NCBI RefSeq assembly: GCF_000621505.1
Contig: NZ_JHYD01000025.1
Coordinates: forward strand, 62,001-126,000
Direction: 5' to 3'
From: Ruminiclostridium cellobioparum DSM 1351 = ATCC 15832
Lineage (GTDB): Bacteria > Bacillota > Clostridia > Acetivibrionales > DSM-1351
Length of the DNA stretch: 64,000 nt
This document shows, piece after piece, positions 62,174 to 64,000 of the stretch; the stretch's first letter is position 1; every line of letters starts with the position of its first letter. The notes under the pieces were generated by a model. That model had not been told where the DNA came from. It saw only the letters and a program-made list of their open reading frames with translations, and ran no database searches. The position numbers were made by a program, and so were the translations under genes.

Positions 62174-62788
62174 TTACACCACCAATGTCTGTCCCGGATA
62201 TATCAAATCAGGGTCAGGTATTTTGTTCTTACTCACCAATATGGAGTATTTACTCCCATCCCCATATAACTTTTTTGCTATCGCCCAGAGACAATCCCCG
62301 CTTTTAACAGTGTATTTCTTTGGAATTGTTTTTTCAGCCGGTCTTTTAGCTGCCTTTGATTCAGGTGTGATTTTTGAAATGGGAGCACCAGGAAATCTGT
62401 ATTCCTTTAAGCTTAGGGTAAAATATACATCTCCCGTACAATCTTTTTCTCCATAGCTGAAATTTTCTACGGCACAGGCAAGGTTTACGTTTGTTCCTGT
62501 TATAGTAAGTCTTATGGGCCGCAGGGTATCCTTCCATTTTTTAATAAGCTCCACACAGTCATAGGGTTCGGGAAAGCCATTATATGCACAAAACGTATAT
62601 TCCTGCGCCGGGAAGAAGGAGGAAATCTCAATCTCGGCCAATTTACCCCTGCCTATTACAGCAATTTCACCATAGCTGTTAATATCCAGCACATTGACAT
62701 TTGTTCCATGGCTTATCTGGAATTCCTGAGGCGGCACGGGCAGCCGTAAAATATCTTCCCTGTTATTGTATGACAACCAAAATTCCAT
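62174..62788 (-). CDS. LysM-domain tail protein XkdP-like
   Basis: 204 aa with GGAGGGG before the ATG. The first ~145 residues have the XkdP pattern (LRLPVPPQEFQISHGTNVNV, GRGKLAEIEISSFFPA). The C-terminal LysM domain (YTVKSGDCLWAIAKKLYGDG...DLIYPGQTLVV) binds peptidoglycan or helps tube assembly. Located between tape measure and hub genes, as in PBSX. Confidence 0.92.
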   Translation of the reverse strand: MEFWLSYNNREDILRLPVPPQEFQISHGTNVNVLDINSYGEIAVIGRGKLAEIEISSFFPAQEYTFCAYNGFPEPYDCVELIKKWKDTLRPIRLTITGTNVNLACAVENFSYGEKDCTGDVYFTLSLKEYRFPGAPISKITPESKAAKRPAEKTIPKKYTVKSGDCLWAIAKKLYGDGSKYSILVSKNKIPDPDLIYPGQTLVV

Positions 62789-62790
62789 AA

Positions 62791-64000
62791 CTATACCCCT
62801 CCTGTGTTCAGGCTGTATTTATACAGCTTTAAAGCCAATCTTTCGGTGACTTTCTCTATGTCGGCCTCTTCTCTTATTACCAGATGGTCGGCAAGCTTTG
62901 CTATGTTTATGGAGAACCCTGCCGTTTTGTTGGCTTCCTGCTTTGTGAGTACCCTCTCCCCCTCATGCAGCAGTGCCGGATAATTGTTGTATGGCACCCT
63001 GCCGACACCAAATGCATACGGCATAGCCTTTGAGCTTTTTATGTAGGATTCATAGATGCTTCCATTGCCTAACGAACTGGATTTTTTCATTTGCTCGGCT
63101 TCATTGATCTCTTTTCCCATGTCCTCTACCAGGCTTGAGGCTTTCCCGTCCGCAGACCCAAATAGTCTGCTGCCTATGCCTTTAAGCATCCCTCCGAACA
63201 TTGTCCAGCCGACTTTAAATCCAATTTCGGAAAATCTGGGATAGTTTTTGAACAATGCTTCTATCAGAATTTCCACAGCCTTATCCGCCATGTTTGAAAA
63301 GATCTCATATATCTTGCTTCCGCCCTCTCCATCAAACCATGCTTTTATTGAGGTATATATCTTGTCCAGGATCATTTTGATTTTCTCTCCAAAATCCACT
63401 TTTTGAAACTGCTCATCGCCAAATAGCTTTTCAAAAAAGTTTACCAGCCGGTCCGCATTGTTTCCGAGAAATTCTCCTATGGATTTCCCAACATTCTGGA
63501 TATTCTGCCTAAACAAATCCATTCCGGTTCCGTTTTTGGTCAGCTTGTCGGTAAACCTTTGAAGACTTGGCAATATACCCTGCCTTATCCCTTCCCCGAA
63601 GGATCCCAATATATTTAAGGTTACAAACTTCTTTATATTTCCGAGCGTGGCTAAAAACGTTCTTGACTGCTTCTCCATATTACCGCTGAAATCCTGTCTC
63701 ATACCGTTCCGGATTGCTCTGATGGCCTTATCAGCGGGTAATAACCCTTCTTCTGCAAGATTTTTTGCCTGGTCAGCCGACTTTTCTATCCCCTTAGCCA
63801 CATATTCCCATGCATCAATTCCGTTGTCGGCCAGCATATCCATTTCCTGGGCCGATACCTTTCCTTTTCTCTGCATCTGTCCCAGGGCATTGATTATATT
63901 GTCAACACCTTCCTGACCTTTGCCGGTACCTGCAGCCGCATCTCCGGCGTCCTGCAGCAGGCTTATCATGTCATTCTGTTTAAACCCCTTTAAAAGCGCA
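62791..64000 (-). CDS. Phage tail tape measure protein, C-terminal part (cut by window edge)
   Basis: At least 403 codons; the frame stays open through base 64000, so the gene begins outside the window. Visible features are typical of tape measures: MLADNGIDAWEYVAKGIEKS, helical repeats around DFSGNMEKQSRTFLATLGNI, LNILGSFGEGIRQGILPSLQ, and a C-terminal region with ALLHEGERVLTKQEANKT. It sets tail length and guides baseplate assembly. The ATG at 63969 is an internal Met, not the start. Confidence 0.88.
   Translation of the reverse strand, partial: ALLKGFKQNDMISLLQDAGDAAAGTGKGQEGVDNIINALGQMQRKGKVSAQEMDMLADNGIDAWEYVAKGIEKSADQAKNLAEEGLLPADKAIRAIRNGMRQDFSGNMEKQSRTFLATLGNIKKFVTLNILGSFGEGIRQGILPSLQRFTDKLTKNGTGMDLFRQNIQNVGKSIGEFLGNNADRLVNFFEKLFGDEQFQKVDFGEKIKMILDKIYTSIKAWFDGEGGSKIYEIFSNMADKAVEILIEALFKNYPRFSEIGFKVGWTMFGGMLKGIGSRLFGSADGKASSLVEDMGKEINEAEQMKKSSSLGNGSIYESYIKSSKAMPYAFGVGRVPYNNYPALLHEGERVLTKQEANKTAGFSINIAKLADHLVIREEADIEKVTERLALKLYKYSLNTGGV

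Noticed and set aside
1-64000. CRISPR arrays, intact transposases or rRNA genes
   Set aside because: No regular repeat-spacer pattern, no transposase motif and no rRNA sequence was seen.

Overview
The window looks like a chromosomal segment of an anaerobic low-to-moderate GC Firmicute of class Clostridia, possibly a Ruminiclostridium/Acetivibrio-type saccharolytic species. This is an inference from three things: strong GGAGG ribosome binding sites with some TTG/GTG starts, a T-box leader in front of leuS, and the mix of ABC sugar importers, Agr-type signalling and a PBSX-like phage tail module. No species assignment is possible from the sequence alone.

Layout. (1) 1-4.9 kb, minus strand: start of an HlyD-like adaptor, two sugar ABC permeases and two solute-binding lipoproteins. 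One of the lipoproteins is broken by a frameshift, and no ATPase is present. (2) 5.0-8.5 kb, minus strand, very AT-rich: a clostridial Cys-rich RiPP cluster with a precursor peptide, a radical SAM/SPASM maturase, a TIGR04066-type maturation protein and an acyl-carrier-like protein. Upstream lies the remnant of an ABC exporter. (3) 9.2-15.9 kb: small membrane protein, UvrA paralogue, nucleotidyltransferase, AraC/GyrI-type regulator and an S8 peptidase. (4) 16-29.4 kb: a surface-glycan or glycosylation locus with an SDR epimerase, an orphan TPP-dependent E1 alpha/beta pair, a fucosyltransferase-like GT, ManC, two related GT2 enzymes with a Cys cluster, a PglD/NeuD-type acyltransferase, a DegT aminotransferase, RmlA and RmlB. 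A NarL-type two-component system sits inside it. (5) 29.6-32.8 kb: relic of an SMR transporter, then T-box-controlled leuS. (6) 32.8-35.4 kb: a ~310-bp inverted-repeat element, then agrB, an agrD-like peptide without cysteine, a terminator, and an AgrC-like kinase. (7) 35.6-38.8 kb: SWIM/SNF2 helicase. (8) 38.9-46.7 kb, minus strand: an amino-sugar disaccharide operon (LacI regulator, GH4 glycosidase, BadF-type sugar kinase, binding protein, two permeases, GlcN-6-P deaminase), with two matching LacI-type operators. (9) 46.9-52.7 kb: M29 aminopeptidase, oligoendopeptidase F, and a YdjI/YdjG-like SPFH plus zinc-ribbon pair. (10) 52.8 kb: tRNA-Arg(CCU), two small membrane proteins, then from 54.2 kb to the window edge a contractile-tail prophage or tailocin module on the minus strand, in PBSX order from the tape measure (cut by the window end) to amidase and holin.

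How the parts work together. RmlA/RmlB, the DegT enzyme and the acyltransferase can make a dTDP-N-acylamino-dideoxy sugar. RmlC and RmlD are absent, so rhamnose is unlikely to be the product here. The amino-sugar operon can import, phosphorylate, cleave and deaminate a glucosamine-type disaccharide. The RiPP genes can modify a seven-Cys peptide, but the local exporter is a relic. Several recently broken genes (binding protein, exporter, SMR transporter, XkdW-like tail gene, Big_2 protein) show ongoing decay, although single-base sequencing errors cannot be excluded for two of them.
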